Assembly: GCF_013408245.1 (NCBI RefSeq)
Contig: NZ_JACBYS010000013.1
Span: 1 to 44,091 of the forward strand
DNA from: Duganella sp. 1224
Lineage (GTDB): Bacteria; Pseudomonadota; Gammaproteobacteria; Burkholderiales; Burkholderiaceae_D
Reading direction: 5' to 3'
Length of the DNA stretch: 44,091 nucleotides
Part shown: positions 34,638 to 42,753 of the stretch, piece by piece
How the letters are laid out: every line of letters starts with the position of its first letter
How positions within the stretch are numbered: the stretch's first letter is position 1
The notes under the pieces: generated by a model
The model's database searches: none
Told to the model about the DNA's origin: nothing
What the model saw: the letters and a program-made list of their open reading frames with translations, nothing else
Program-made: the position numbers and the translations under genes

Positions 34638-34916
34638 TCAAGCAACAAACACCTTCCGCATCTTCTCCACCACCTTGGCTTCCACCTGCCCCGCCATCAA
34701 ACTGATCGGAAAGCCCAGCGCGATCTGCACCTGTGCCTGATTCGGCCGCAAGGTCAACGAGCCATTCACGCCGCTGCGCTCGAAGCGCAACACGTCGCCC
34801 TCCCAGCGGCACGCCAGTTCAAATTGTTCGGCCAGCTTGTCGGCCACTTGTTGGGCGGCCGCGCGGGCCTGCTCCGGCGCCAGGTGGTGTTCCTGGACGA
34901 TGTTGATGTCCGCCAT
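34638..34916 (-). CDS. Polyhydroxyalkanoic acid system family protein
   Basis: A 92-aa protein of the PHA_gran_rgn family (PF09650-like), small proteins found near PHA granule genes. The start ATG at 34916 follows GGGGGAG at good spacing, whereas an in-frame extension upstream has no family character. MADINIVQEHHLAPEQARAAAQQVADKLAEQFELACRWEGDVLRFERSGVNGSLTL and the tail FPISLMAGQVEAKVVEKMRKVF match the family layout. The biochemical role is unknown. Its location between an ACBP gene and fdxA, with the PHB depolymerase 2 kb away, supports a PHA context. It is divergent from fdxA. Confidence 0.85.
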   Translation of the reverse strand: MADINIVQEHHLAPEQARAAAQQVADKLAEQFELACRWEGDVLRFERSGVNGSLTLRPNQAQVQIALGFPISLMAGQVEAKVVEKMRKVFVA

Positions 34917-35027
34917 GCGGCTCCCCCTGCTCTGAAGAAAACAAAGCCGCCATGATGCCAGTTGCGCCCCGCCCGCGCCAGTCCGCCAGGCGGCGGGGGA
35001 CCGCTGTCGCTTCCGCCGAACGAATTT

Positions 35028-35050
35028 GCTTATATGTATTGTATATAAGC
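35028..35050. promoter_or_regulatory. Palindromic operator candidate upstream of fdxA
   Basis: GCTTATAT (35028-35035) and ATATAAGC (35043-35050) form a perfect 8-bp dyad with a 7-bp spacer. It ends 5 bp before the -35 box of the fdxA promoter. The AT-rich dyad resembles the sites of small dimeric regulators; the regulator is unknown. Confidence 0.5.
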
Positions 35051-35055
35051 CCAAT

Positions 35056-35084
35056 TTGTGAGAAATAGCGAATTACCTTAAAAT
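35056..35084 (+). promoter_or_regulatory. Sigma-70 promoter of fdxA
   Basis: TTGTGA (35056-35061) and TAAAAT (35079-35084) are separated by exactly 17 bp. The start would be near 35091, giving a leader of about 70 nt before the fdxA ATG at 35161. Confidence 0.65.
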
Positions 35085-35160
35085 ACAGTGCTTTGCCAAG
35101 GTTAGCCAGGCACTGCCCCGCCACCGAAGCCGCTAGCACACCAACATTGATAGGACTGTT

Positions 35161-35484
35161 ATGACCCACGTTGTCACCGAATCTTGCATCGCTTGCCGTT
35201 ATACGGACTGCGTCGATGTTTGCCCGGTAGATTGTTTCCGCCAAGGCCCAAACTTCCTCGCCATTGACCCGGACGAGTGCATCGACTGCGCCGTCTGCGT
35301 TGCCGAATGCCCGGTCAACGCCATCTACGCCGAGGAAGATGTGCCGGGCGACCAGCAACAATTCATCAAGATCAACGTCGATCTGGCGCGTAACTGGCCT
35401 TCGATCACCAAGACGATTCCCGCCCTGCCGGATGCGGATCAGTTCAAGGACGTCAAAGAAAAACTGCACCTGCTGGCCCGCTAA
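35161..35484 (+). CDS. fdxA: Ferredoxin FdxA (3Fe-4S/4Fe-4S type)
   Basis: A 107-aa electron carrier. The first cluster uses cysteines from C9, C12, C17 and C21 (SCIACRYTDCVDVCP, plus C25). The second uses C40, C43, C46 and C50 (ECIDCAVCVAECP). The overall sequence (FLAIDPDECIDCAVCVAECPVNAIYAEEDVP) matches the FdxA/Azotobacter-type seven-iron ferredoxins with a C-terminal extension. It is followed after 45 bp by a ferredoxin-NADP reductase on the same strand. That makes a donor/acceptor pair likely to be cotranscribed. Confidence 0.95.
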   Translation: MTHVVTESCIACRYTDCVDVCPVDCFRQGPNFLAIDPDECIDCAVCVAECPVNAIYAEEDVPGDQQQFIKINVDLARNWPSITKTIPALPDADQFKDVKEKLHLLAR

Positions 35485-35529
35485 GCGCACGCCGCTGCGG
35501 CCACACTGAAATCACAGGAAAAACCACGT

Positions 35530-36597
35530 ATGAATAGCACTGTCACCCCTACGGGCGTCATCGAAGCCGATGCCGTCATCATTGGCGCCGGCCCGGTCGG
35601 CTTGTTCCAGGTCTTCGAGCTCGGCCTGCTGGAAATCAAGGCCCACGTGATCGATTCGCTGAACGCCGTGGGTGGCCAGTGCGTGGAACTGTATCCGGAC
35701 AAGCCGATCTACGACATCCCGGCCGTGCCGTCGTGCACCGGCCAGGAGCTGACCGACAACCTGCTCAAGCAGATCGAGCCGTTCGAGCCGACCTTCCACC
35801 TGGGCCAGGAAGTAACCAAGGTCGAGCGCCGCGGCGATGGCCGCTTCGACGTCGAAACCAGCACCGGCACCCAGTTCATCACCAAGACCATCTTCATCGC
35901 CGCCGGCGTCGGCTCGTTCCAGGCGCGCACGCTGAAGGTGGACGGCATCGACGTGTTCGAAGGCACGCAGCTGCACTACAAGGTCAAGGACCCGGCCATC
36001 TTCGAAGGCAAGAACCTGGTCATCTGCGGCGGCGGCGACTCCGCGCTGGACTGGGCGCTGAACTTCGTCGGCAAGGCCGAGTCGGTCGTGCTGCTGCACC
36101 GTCGCGAGGAATTCCGCGCCGCGCCGGCCTCGGTGGCCAAGATGAAGGCGCTGTGCGACGACTACGAAATGCAGCTGCTGATCGGCACCGCCACCGGCTT
36201 CGAAGCCTCGGCCGACGGCAAGCTGGAGCACCTGAAAGTGACCGCCGCCGACGGCGTCACCCGCCGTGTGCCGCTGGACATGCTGCTGGTGTTCTACGGC
36301 CTGTCGCCCAAGCTGGGCCCGATCGCCGAGTGGGGCCTGGACATCGAGCGCCGCCAGCTGAAGGTGCAGAACACCGAGAAGTTCGAAACCAACGTGCCGG
36401 GCATCTTCGCCGTGGGCGACATCAACACCTATCCAGGCAAGAAGAAGCTGATCCTGTCGGGCTTCCACGAAGCCGCGCTGGCCGCCTTCGGCGCCGCGCC
36501 GTACATCTTCCCGGACAAGAAGATCCACATGCAATACACCACCACCTCGCCGAAACTGCACAAGGTGCTGGGCGTCGAAACGCCTGTGTTCGATTGA
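35530..36597 (+). CDS. Ferredoxin--NADP reductase, thioredoxin-reductase-like type
   Basis: A 355-aa homodimeric flavoprotein of the TrxR-like FNR class that moves electrons between NADPH and ferredoxin. The FAD motif VIIGAGPVG is at 16-24. The NADPH motif is VICGGGDSALDWAL (about 165-178). The FAD-closing AVGDINTYPGKKKLILSGFHEAALAAF is near the C-terminus. No redox-active CxxC pair is present, which separates it from true thioredoxin reductases. AGGAAAA precedes the ATG. It lies directly behind fdxA, so FdxA is its probable partner. A strong terminator follows. Confidence 0.93.
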   Translation: MNSTVTPTGVIEADAVIIGAGPVGLFQVFELGLLEIKAHVIDSLNAVGGQCVELYPDKPIYDIPAVPSCTGQELTDNLLKQIEPFEPTFHLGQEVTKVERRGDGRFDVETSTGTQFITKTIFIAAGVGSFQARTLKVDGIDVFEGTQLHYKVKDPAIFEGKNLVICGGGDSALDWALNFVGKAESVVLLHRREEFRAAPASVAKMKALCDDYEMQLLIGTATGFEASADGKLEHLKVTAADGVTRRVPLDMLLVFYGLSPKLGPIAEWGLDIERRQLKVQNTEKFETNVPGIFAVGDINTYPGKKKLILSGFHEAALAAFGAAPYIFPDKKIHMQYTTTSPKLHKVLGVETPVFD

Positions 36598-36624
36598 GTA
36601 CACGGCGGCGCACTGTCCTACAAG

Positions 36625-36650
36625 AAAGCAGCGGAAACGCTGCTTTTTTT
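36625..36650 (+). terminator. Terminator of the fdxA-reductase operon
   Basis: A 7-bp stem AGCAGCG/CGCTGCT (36627-36633, 36638-36644) has a stable GAAA tetraloop and six further T. It lies about 30 bp past the reductase stop. Confidence 0.9.
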
Positions 36651-36731
36651 ATGCCCGCAGCAGTATTATTCTTTCTTACAAGATTGTCTGTGGATAGTAC
36701 GTAGTGTTTGCCCAGCGGCACTCGGAAATGC

Positions 36732-36759
36732 TTTACGTCAAAAACACAGCGCCTATAAT
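36732..36759 (+). promoter_or_regulatory. Promoter of the PHB depolymerase gene
   Basis: A consensus TATAAT (36754-36759) is preceded by TTTACG (4/6 match to -35) at 16 bp. The start near 36766 leaves a leader of about 50 nt before the ATG at 36816. Confidence 0.6.
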
Positions 36760-36815
36760 TTGGCTTATGATGTCGTTTTGGTGCATCGCACCATGCCTAT
36801 AAACCGGGATGTCTT

Positions 36816-38051
36816 ATGCTCTACCAACTCCATGAAATGCAGCGTTCCTTCCTCACGCCCCTGATGCAGTGGGCGGAGGCGTCGGCGAAATTGTTCACCA
36901 ACCCGGTGTCGCCGCTGGCGCACACGCCGTTCTCGCAGCGCATCGCCGCCGGCTATGAACTGCTGTACCGCCTGGGCAAGGATTACGAGAAACCCACCTT
37001 CGACATCGACAGCACCGAGATCAAGGGCGAGACGGTCGGCATCATCGAGCACGTCACCGTCAACAAGCCGTTCTGCCGCCTGATCCACTTCAAGAAGGAT
37101 CTGGACGACAAGAAGTTCAAGGCGCTCAAACAGCCGACCGTGCTGCTGGTGGCGCCGCTGTCCGGCCACCACTCGACGCTGCTGCGCGACACCGTGCGCG
37201 GCCTGCTGGTGCAGCATGACGTCTACATCACCGACTGGACCGACGCGCGCATGGTGCCGCTGTCGGAAGGCGCGTTCCACCTCGACGATTACATCTACTA
37301 CGTGCAGGACTTCATCCGCCTGCTGGGCCCGGACGTGCACGTGATTTCGGTGTGCCAGCCAACCGTGCCGGTGCTGGCGGCGATTTCGCTGATGGCCTCG
37401 GACAACGATCCCAAGCTGCCCAAGACCATGACCATGATGGGCGGCCCGATCGACCCGCGCCGCTCGCCCACCGCGGTCAACAACCTGGCCACCGAGAAGC
37501 CGTATTCGTGGTTTGAGAACACCGTGATCTACCCGGTGCCGCCGAACTATCCGGGCTTTGGCCGCAAGGTGTATCCGGGCTTCCTGCAGCACGCCGGCTT
37601 CATCGCCATGAACCCGGGCCGCCACGCGCAGAGCCACCGCGATTTCTACGATCACCTGGTCAAGGGCGACGAGGAAACCGCCGAGGCGCACCGCAAGTTC
37701 TACGACGAGTACAACGCGGTGCTGGACATGCCGGCCGAGTACTACCTGGACACCATCAAGACCGTGTTCCAGGACTTTGCGCTGCCGAAAGGCGAATGGC
37801 TGGTGGGCGGCAAGCTGGTGCAACCGGCCGACATCAAGACGGTGGCGTTGTTCACCGTCGAGGGCGAGCTGGACGATATCTCCGGCGCCGGCCAGACCCA
37901 GGCGGCGCACGACCTGTGCAGCAACATCCCTGCCGAGATGCAGCAGGACCTGGTGGTGGAAGGGGCCGGTCACTACGGCATCTTCTCCGGCCGCCGCTGG
38001 CGCGAAGTGGTGTGCCCGCAGATCGCCGCGTTCATCAAAAAGCACGGCTGA
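36816..38051 (+). CDS. phaZ: Intracellular polyhydroxybutyrate depolymerase
   Basis: A 411-aa esterase that degrades stored native PHB granules in the cytosol to 3-hydroxybutyrate units. It matches the PhaZ1-type family. The nucleophile is a cysteine, C180 in HVISVCQPTVPVLAA, replacing the serine of ordinary lipases. The acid is probably D353 or D354 (EGELDDISGAGQT), and the base is H386 (GAGHYGIF). There is no signal peptide. MLYQLHEMQRSFLTPL at the N-terminus is typical. Together with the ACBP and PHA-granule genes it shows the organism stores PHB; the synthase is outside the window. Its stop codon starts a short palindromic element. Confidence 0.94.
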   Translation: MLYQLHEMQRSFLTPLMQWAEASAKLFTNPVSPLAHTPFSQRIAAGYELLYRLGKDYEKPTFDIDSTEIKGETVGIIEHVTVNKPFCRLIHFKKDLDDKKFKALKQPTVLLVAPLSGHHSTLLRDTVRGLLVQHDVYITDWTDARMVPLSEGAFHLDDYIYYVQDFIRLLGPDVHVISVCQPTVPVLAAISLMASDNDPKLPKTMTMMGGPIDPRRSPTAVNNLATEKPYSWFENTVIYPVPPNYPGFGRKVYPGFLQHAGFIAMNPGRHAQSHRDFYDHLVKGDEETAEAHRKFYDEYNAVLDMPAEYYLDTIKTVFQDFALPKGEWLVGGKLVQPADIKTVALFTVEGELDDISGAGQTQAAHDLCSNIPAEMQQDLVVEGAGHYGIFSGRRWREVVCPQIAAFIKKHG

Positions 38052-38115
38052 CCCCAGAACAGCCGTGGGGTCAGACCCCGTACGGGGTCTGACCCCGGTA
38101 TGCGGTGTGCGGGGT
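38051..38115. repeat. Short palindromic element, copy 4
   Basis: A perfect 30-bp palindrome (38067-38096) is flanked by ACCCC (38051-38055) and GGGGT (38111-38115). The first base is also the last base of the phaZ stop codon. It lies between two genes on the same strand. Confidence 0.85.
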
Positions 38116-38243
38116 GGAAGCAAGCGCCGCCGCACCGCCTCAACAGCGCAGCCCCGAAAAACAATCCGCGCACCGGGTGGGGTTTTTAGGCCTTCTGCGC
38201 GCAGATGTCGGATAATGTCGCTTTTGCCCGATGTTAGTCCGCC

Positions 38244-38918
38244 GTGTCCACCGAACCCACCCTCGCCGACCGTATTGAAGACGTCCTGCCGCAGACGCAA
38301 TGCACCAAGTGCGGCTACAACGGCTGCCGTCCCTACGCCGAGGCGATCGCGGCCGGCGACGCCGACATCAACCAGTGCCCGCCCGGCGGCGCTGAAGGCA
38401 TCGTGCGCCTGTCATCGGTCACCGGGCGCCAGGTCATCCCGCTGAACCCCGCCCATGGCCTGGAACGGCCGCGCGCCGTCGCCTACATCGACGAATCGCT
38501 GTGCATCGGCTGCACCCTGTGCATCCAGGCCTGCCCGGTCGATGCCATCGTCGGCGCCGCCAAGTTGATGCACACGGTGGTGCCGGCGCTGTGCACCGGC
38601 TGCGACCTGTGCGTGGCGCCCTGCCCGGTCGACTGCATCGTCATGTACCCGGTGACCGAGGCTACCGGCTGGGCCGCGTGGTCGCAGGCTGACGCCGACG
38701 CCGCGCGCGAACGCCACGACTTCCGCACCTTCCGCCTCCAGCGCGACAAGGAGGAGAACGACGCCCGCCTGGCCGAGAAAGCCAAGGCCAAGCTGGAGCA
38801 GGTCAACAGTATCGACCCGGCCGACGCCGCATCGGCCGCCGCGCTGGAACGCAAGCGCGCCATCATCGCCGCCGCCATGGAGCGTACCCGTCTTAAAAAA
38901 GAAGCCGAGAATAAATGA
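38244..38918 (+). CDS. rsxB: RnfB/RsxB-type iron-sulfur protein
   Basis: A 224-aa multi-cluster ferredoxin-like protein. The start is a GTG. Residues 12-55 form the RnfB Fe-S domain (CTKCGYNGCRPYAEAI...CPPGG). Two [4Fe-4S] ferredoxin motifs follow (CIGCTLCIQACPVDAIVG and CTGCDLCVAPCPVDCIVM). The lysine/arginine-rich helical tail is about 70 residues. The N-terminal membrane helix of canonical RnfB is absent, and no other rnf/rsx genes are nearby. It probably works as a soluble electron carrier. It overlaps the nth start by four bases (ATGA), so the two are coupled. It may supply or repair the cluster of Nth, which is an inference from linkage only. Confidence 0.9.
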   Translation: MSTEPTLADRIEDVLPQTQCTKCGYNGCRPYAEAIAAGDADINQCPPGGAEGIVRLSSVTGRQVIPLNPAHGLERPRAVAYIDESLCIGCTLCIQACPVDAIVGAAKLMHTVVPALCTGCDLCVAPCPVDCIVMYPVTEATGWAAWSQADADAARERHDFRTFRLQRDKEENDARLAEKAKAKLEQVNSIDPADAASAAALERKRAIIAAAMERTRLKKEAENK

Positions 38919-39562
38919 ACGCAGCCAAACGCTACGAAATGTTTGTGCGCTTCCGCGCCGCCAATCCCCACCCTGTCACCGAGCTGGAATACACCACACC
39001 GTTTGAACTGCTGATCGCCGTGCTGCTGTCGGCGCAGGCCACCGACGTCGGCGTCAACAAGGCCACGCGCAAGCTGTACCCGGTGGCCAACACGCCGCAG
39101 GCCATCCTCGACATGGGCGAGGAGGAACTGAAGACCTACATCCAGACGATAGGGCTGTACAAGACCAAGGCCAAGAACGTCATCGCCACCTGCAGAATTC
39201 TGGTGGAGAAGCATGGCGGCGTGGTGCCGCAGGAGCGCGAAGCGCTGGAAGAACTGCCGGGCGTGGGCCGCAAGACCGCCAACGTGGTGCTCAACACCGC
39301 CTTCGGCCAGCCGACGATGGCGGTTGACACGCACATCTTCCGCGTCTCCAACCGCACCGGCCTGGCGCCGGGCAAGAACGTCGACATCGTCGAACAAAAG
39401 CTGCTGAAATTCGTGCCGAAGGAGTTTCTGCACGACGCCCACCACTGGCTGATCCTGCATGGCCGCTACACCTGCAAGGCCCGCAAGCCCGAATGCTGGA
39501 ACTGCATGCAGATCGACCTGTGCGACTACCGCGCCAAAACCCCCGCTCCAGCGAGTATCTGA
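38915..39562 (+). CDS. nth: Endonuclease III
   Basis: A base-excision-repair glycosylase/AP lyase of 215 aa that removes oxidised pyrimidines. The helix-hairpin-helix is ELPGVGRKTANVVL with catalytic K120, and the catalytic aspartate is D138 (MAVDTHIFRV), the same numbering as the E. coli enzyme. The [4Fe-4S] loop C-x6-C-x2-C-x5-C lies at the C-terminus (CKARKPECWNCMQIDLC). Its ATG overlaps the rsxB stop. It is convergent with proB, with a short palindromic element between them. Confidence 0.97.
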   Translation: MNAAKRYEMFVRFRAANPHPVTELEYTTPFELLIAVLLSAQATDVGVNKATRKLYPVANTPQAILDMGEEELKTYIQTIGLYKTKAKNVIATCRILVEKHGGVVPQEREALEELPGVGRKTANVVLNTAFGQPTMAVDTHIFRVSNRTGLAPGKNVDIVEQKLLKFVPKEFLHDAHHWLILHGRYTCKARKPECWNCMQIDLCDYRAKTPAPASI

Positions 39563-39583
39563 GCAGCGTCCGCTGTCACCCCC

Positions 39584-39648
39584 AACCGCTGCTCAGTCGT
39601 GGGGTCAGACCCCGTACGGGGTCTGACCCCAGCCTGGCCTTGCGGGTT
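39584..39648. repeat. Short palindromic element, copy 5
   Basis: A perfect 32-bp palindrome (39600-39631) is flanked by AACCGC (39584-39589) and GCGGGTT (39642-39648), complementary with one bulge. The right arm overlaps the proB stop codon, so the element fills the gap between the convergent nth and proB genes. Confidence 0.85.
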
Positions 39649-40765
39649 AAAGCAACACCAGGTTATCGCGATGAATCAGCTCCTTGCCCTCAACGAAGCC
39701 AAGTAACGCCTCGATCTCGGAAGAAGGCTTGCGCATGATGCGGCGGGTTTCGCCGCTGGTATAGTTGGACAACCCGCGCGCCACCGCCACGCCATCCGGC
39801 GAAACGCAGGTGATAACCGCGCCGCGTCCAAACTCGCCCTTGACGTCCACCACCCCAATCGGCAGCAGCGACTTGCCCTCCCCGGTCAGCTTCTGCACCG
39901 CGCCGGCATCCAGCACCACCTGCCCCGCCGTATGCAGATGATCCGCCATCCACTGCTTGCGCGCCGTCAGATGCCCGGTCTGCGCCGCCAGCTCCGTACC
40001 GATCGACTCGCCGCTGGCCAAGCGCGCCAGCACCTCGCGCTCGCGGCCATACGCGATGACCGTATGCGCCCCCGACTTGGCCGCCCGCTTGGCCGCCAGA
40101 ATCTTGGTCAGCATGCCGCCGCGTCCCAGGCTGCTACCGGCGCCACCGGCCATTGCCTCCAGCGCCGGATCGCCCGCGCGGCCATGCTGGATCAGCACCG
40201 CCGACGGCTCCTTGCGCGGATCGGCGCTGTACAAGCCCTTCTGGTCCGTGAGAATAATCAGCGCATCGGCCTCGATCAGATTGGCGACCAGCGCGCCCAG
40301 CGTATCGTTGTCGCCGAACTTGATCTCATCGGTGACCACCGTATCGTTCTCATTAATGATCGGCACCACGCCCAGGCGCAGCAAGGTGGTCAGCGTCGAG
40401 CGCGCATTCAGGTAACGCTCGCGGTCCGCCAGGTCGGCATGGGTCAGCAGCACCTGCGCGGTGCCCAGCTGGTGCGCGCGGAAGCTGGTCTCGTAAATCT
40501 GCGCCAGGCCCATCTGGCCGACGGCGGCGCAAGCCTGCAGTTCGTGAATGTCGGTCGGCCGCCGCTCAAACCCCAGGCGCAGCATGCCCTCGGCGATGGC
40601 GCCGGACGACACCAGCACCACCTCCTTGCCCAGCGCGCGCAGGCCGGCGATCTGCGAGGCCCAGCGCGCGATGGCGGCGTGATCGAGTCCGCGCCCATCA
40701 TTGGTGACCAGCGACGATCCAACCTTGATGATGATGCGGGTAGCTTTTTGTATGACAGAATTCAT
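39647..40765 (-). CDS. proB: Glutamate 5-kinase
   Basis: ProB phosphorylates glutamate in the first step of proline synthesis. The 372-aa protein has the amino-acid kinase domain (IIIKVGSSLVTNDGRGLD; SSGAIAEGM; INENDTVVTDEIKFGDNDTLGALVANLIEAD; GGMLTKILAAKRA). A C-terminal PUA domain follows (KSLLPIGVVDVKGEFGRGAVITCVSPDGVAVARGLSNY). It lies 163 bp downstream of obgE on the same strand, the order usual in Burkholderiales. No strong ribosome-binding site is visible before the ATG. Confidence 0.97.
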   Translation of the reverse strand: MNSVIQKATRIIIKVGSSLVTNDGRGLDHAAIARWASQIAGLRALGKEVVLVSSGAIAEGMLRLGFERRPTDIHELQACAAVGQMGLAQIYETSFRAHQLGTAQVLLTHADLADRERYLNARSTLTTLLRLGVVPIINENDTVVTDEIKFGDNDTLGALVANLIEADALIILTDQKGLYSADPRKEPSAVLIQHGRAGDPALEAMAGGAGSSLGRGGMLTKILAAKRAAKSGAHTVIAYGREREVLARLASGESIGTELAAQTGHLTARKQWMADHLHTAGQVVLDAGAVQKLTGEGKSLLPIGVVDVKGEFGRGAVITCVSPDGVAVARGLSNYTSGETRRIMRKPSSEIEALLGFVEGKELIHRDNLVLL

Positions 40766-40928
40766 AAGGCGACATTCTCAAAACAAGCGTAGAAAAATCT
40801 GCTGTGATTTGGCGGGCGGTTGGCCCGGCTTGCCGCTCTGACGGCCGCCGATCCTGCGATGGCAGGACGGGCGCCGAGATGGGAAGGCATAATCAGCTGA
40901 TAACCGATTATGCCGGTGAGGCAGAGGA

Positions 40929-42038
40929 TTAGTCGAGGATTTTGAAGCGTGGATCGTCCGGATCGATCGACGAAATGCCGCGCGCATCTTCGGCCATCTG
41001 GGTTTCCTCGGCGCGCTGCTCGGTGTGGCGCGTCTCTTCCAGATGCTTCTGGATGGCGTTGACCAGCTCCTGCGTGCCGTCGTGGCTCAGCGCCGAGATC
41101 TCGAACACCGGGCCCTTGAAGCCGAACTTCTTGACGAAGTCCTTGACCTTCTTGGCGCGTTCCTCTTCCGGAATCATGTCCAGCTTGTTCAGCACCAGCC
41201 AGCGCGGCTTGTCGACCAGCGCCTCGTCGTACTTCTTCAGCTCATTGACCAGCGCCTTGGCTTCCTTGACCGGATCGACCGAGGCCTCGAACGGCGCCAG
41301 GTCGACGATGTGCAGCAGCAGGCCGGTGCGCGACAGGTGGCGCAGGAACTGGTGGCCCAGGCCGGCGCCTTCGGCCGCGCCCTCGATCAGGCCCGGAATG
41401 TCGGCGATCACGAAGCTCTTCTCGTGCGACACGCGCACCACGCCCAGGTTCGGGTGCAAGGTGGTGAACGGATAATCGGCGATCTTCGGGCGCGCGTTGG
41501 ACACGGCGGTGATGAAGGTCGACTTGCCGGCATTCGGCATGCCCAGCAGGCCGACGTCGGCCAGCACCTTCAGCTCCAGGCGCAGCGTGCGGTGCTCGCC
41601 TTCCTTGCCGTTGGTCTTCTGGCGCGGCGCGCGGTTGGTCGAGGTCTTGAAGTGGATGTTGCCCCAGCCGCCCTCGCCGCCCTTGGCCAGCAGTTCCATC
41701 TGGCCGTGCTCGCTCAGGTCGGCCAGGATTTCGCCGCTGACGTCGTCGATGATCAGCGTGCCCAGCGGCATGCGCAGGTGGACATCGTCGGCGCCGCGGC
41801 CATAGCAGTCGGCGCCACGGCCGGCTTCGCCGTTGCCGGCGCGGTGCACTTTGGAGAAGCGGAAATCGACCAAGGTATTGATGTTACGGTCCGCTACGGC
41901 CCAGATCGAGCCACCCTTGCCGCCGTCGCCGCCGTCAGGGCCGCCAAACGGGCGGAATTTTTCACGGCAAAACGACGAGCAGCCATTGCCGCCGTCACCA
42001 CCGATCACTTCAATTTTTGCTTCGTCGATAAACTTCAT
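40929..42038 (-). CDS. obgE: GTPase ObgE/CgtA
   Basis: A 369-aa essential ribosome-associated GTPase linked to 50S assembly and the stringent response. The glycine-rich Obg domain (residues 1-158: FIDEAKIEVIGGDGGNGCSSFCREKFRPFGGPDGGDGGKGGSI) precedes the G domain. That domain has GMPNAGKS (166-173), DIPG and NKLD. The C-terminal tail is short and acidic. It follows rplU-rpmA on the same strand. A terminator-like hairpin separates it from rpmA and would lower its expression relative to the ribosomal proteins. Confidence 0.97.
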   Translation of the reverse strand: MKFIDEAKIEVIGGDGGNGCSSFCREKFRPFGGPDGGDGGKGGSIWAVADRNINTLVDFRFSKVHRAGNGEAGRGADCYGRGADDVHLRMPLGTLIIDDVSGEILADLSEHGQMELLAKGGEGGWGNIHFKTSTNRAPRQKTNGKEGEHRTLRLELKVLADVGLLGMPNAGKSTFITAVSNARPKIADYPFTTLHPNLGVVRVSHEKSFVIADIPGLIEGAAEGAGLGHQFLRHLSRTGLLLHIVDLAPFEASVDPVKEAKALVNELKKYDEALVDKPRWLVLNKLDMIPEEERAKKVKDFVKKFGFKGPVFEISALSHDGTQELVNAIQKHLEETRHTEQRAEETQMAEDARGISSIDPDDPRFKILD

Positions 42039-42046
42039 GATGTACC

Positions 42047-42086
42047 GCCATAAAACTAAAAGGCTCCACCTATGGGCAGAGCCTTT
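42047..42086 (-). terminator. Attenuating terminator between rpmA and obgE
   Basis: An 8-bp stem AAAGGCTC/GAGCCTTT (42059-42066, 42079-42086) is followed on the minus strand by a TTTTAGTTTTA-like run. It lies 9 bp before the obgE start. It probably lets only part of the ribosomal-protein transcript through. Confidence 0.75.
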
Positions 42087-42139
42087 CGATTGAAGGCTTG
42101 CGCCTTACAAACGGCCCCATGACGAGGCCGGAGCGTAAA

Positions 42140-42400
42140 TTACGCTGCTGCTACTACGGTGACGAACTGTTTCGAGCCTTCACCTTTTTTGACGAACTTG
42201 ACCACGCCGTCCACCAGGGCGAACAGGGTGTGGTCTTTGCCGGTGCCTACACCTTCGCCGGCGCGCACTGGGGTGCCGCGTTGACGAATGATGATGCCGC
42301 CAGCGTTGATCGATTGACCGCCGTAAACCTTAACGCCCAGGCGTTTTGATTCCGAGTCACGGCCGTTTCGCGTAGTGCCGCCGCCTTTTTTGTGTGCCAT
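42140..42400 (-). CDS. rpmA: 50S ribosomal protein L27
   Basis: An 86-aa large-subunit protein near the peptidyl-transferase centre. MAHKKGGGTTRNGRDSESKRLGVKVYGGQSINAGGIIIRQRGTPVRAGEGVGTGKDHTLFAL is the canonical sequence, with the glycine-rich N-terminus that reaches toward the P-site. AAGGAG lies 8 nt before the ATG. It follows rplU after 40 bp. Confidence 0.99.
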   Translation of the reverse strand: MAHKKGGGTTRNGRDSESKRLGVKVYGGQSINAGGIIIRQRGTPVRAGEGVGTGKDHTLFALVDGVVKFVKKGEGSKQFVTVVAAA

Positions 42401-42440
42401 GCTAAAGCTCCTTGGATACTAAAAAAGTGTCGATACGCGA

Positions 42441-42752
42441 TTAGGCGTTGATCGAAACAACTTGGATTTCGGTGTAGTTCTGACGGTGACCCTGATGCTT
42501 CTGGTAGTGCTTACGACGACGCATCTTGAAGATCTTCACCTTGTCGTGACGACCGTGGGACACAACGGTGACCAGAACCTTGGCACCTTCAACCAGCGGC
42601 GCACCAAACTTGATGCTGTCGCCCGCGCCAACGGCGAGGACCTGGTCGATGGTGATTTCGGAACCAATGTCAGCCGGTATCTGTTCTACTTTGAGTTTTT
42701 CGCCTGCAGCAACTTTGTATTGTTTGCCGCCGGTTTTTATGACCGCGTACAT
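42441..42752 (-). CDS. rplU: 50S ribosomal protein L21
   Basis: A 103-aa large-subunit protein binding 23S rRNA. MYAVIKTGGKQYKVAAGEKLKVEQIP and the RRRKHYQKHQGHRQNYTEIQV tail are diagnostic. The start is the ATG at 42752; an in-frame TTG six codons earlier lies inside the leader hairpin. The ribosome-binding site GAGGT is the loop of that hairpin. It is the first gene of rplU-rpmA-(obgE), driven by a near-consensus promoter at 42810-42838. Confidence 0.99.
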   Translation of the reverse strand: MYAVIKTGGKQYKVAAGEKLKVEQIPADIGSEITIDQVLAVGAGDSIKFGAPLVEGAKVLVTVVSHGRHDKVKIFKMRRRKHYQKHQGHRQNYTEIQVVSINA

Positions 42753-42753
42753 G

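Noticed and set aside
36598..36815. Small RNA between the reductase and phaZ
   Set aside because: A terminator and then a promoter explain the structure; no further conserved-looking element is seen.
40886..40914. Hairpin GGCATAATC/GATTATGCC between obgE and proB as a terminator
   Set aside because: The stem is AT-rich and no T run follows on either strand. It could be an operator or chance, so I did not call it.
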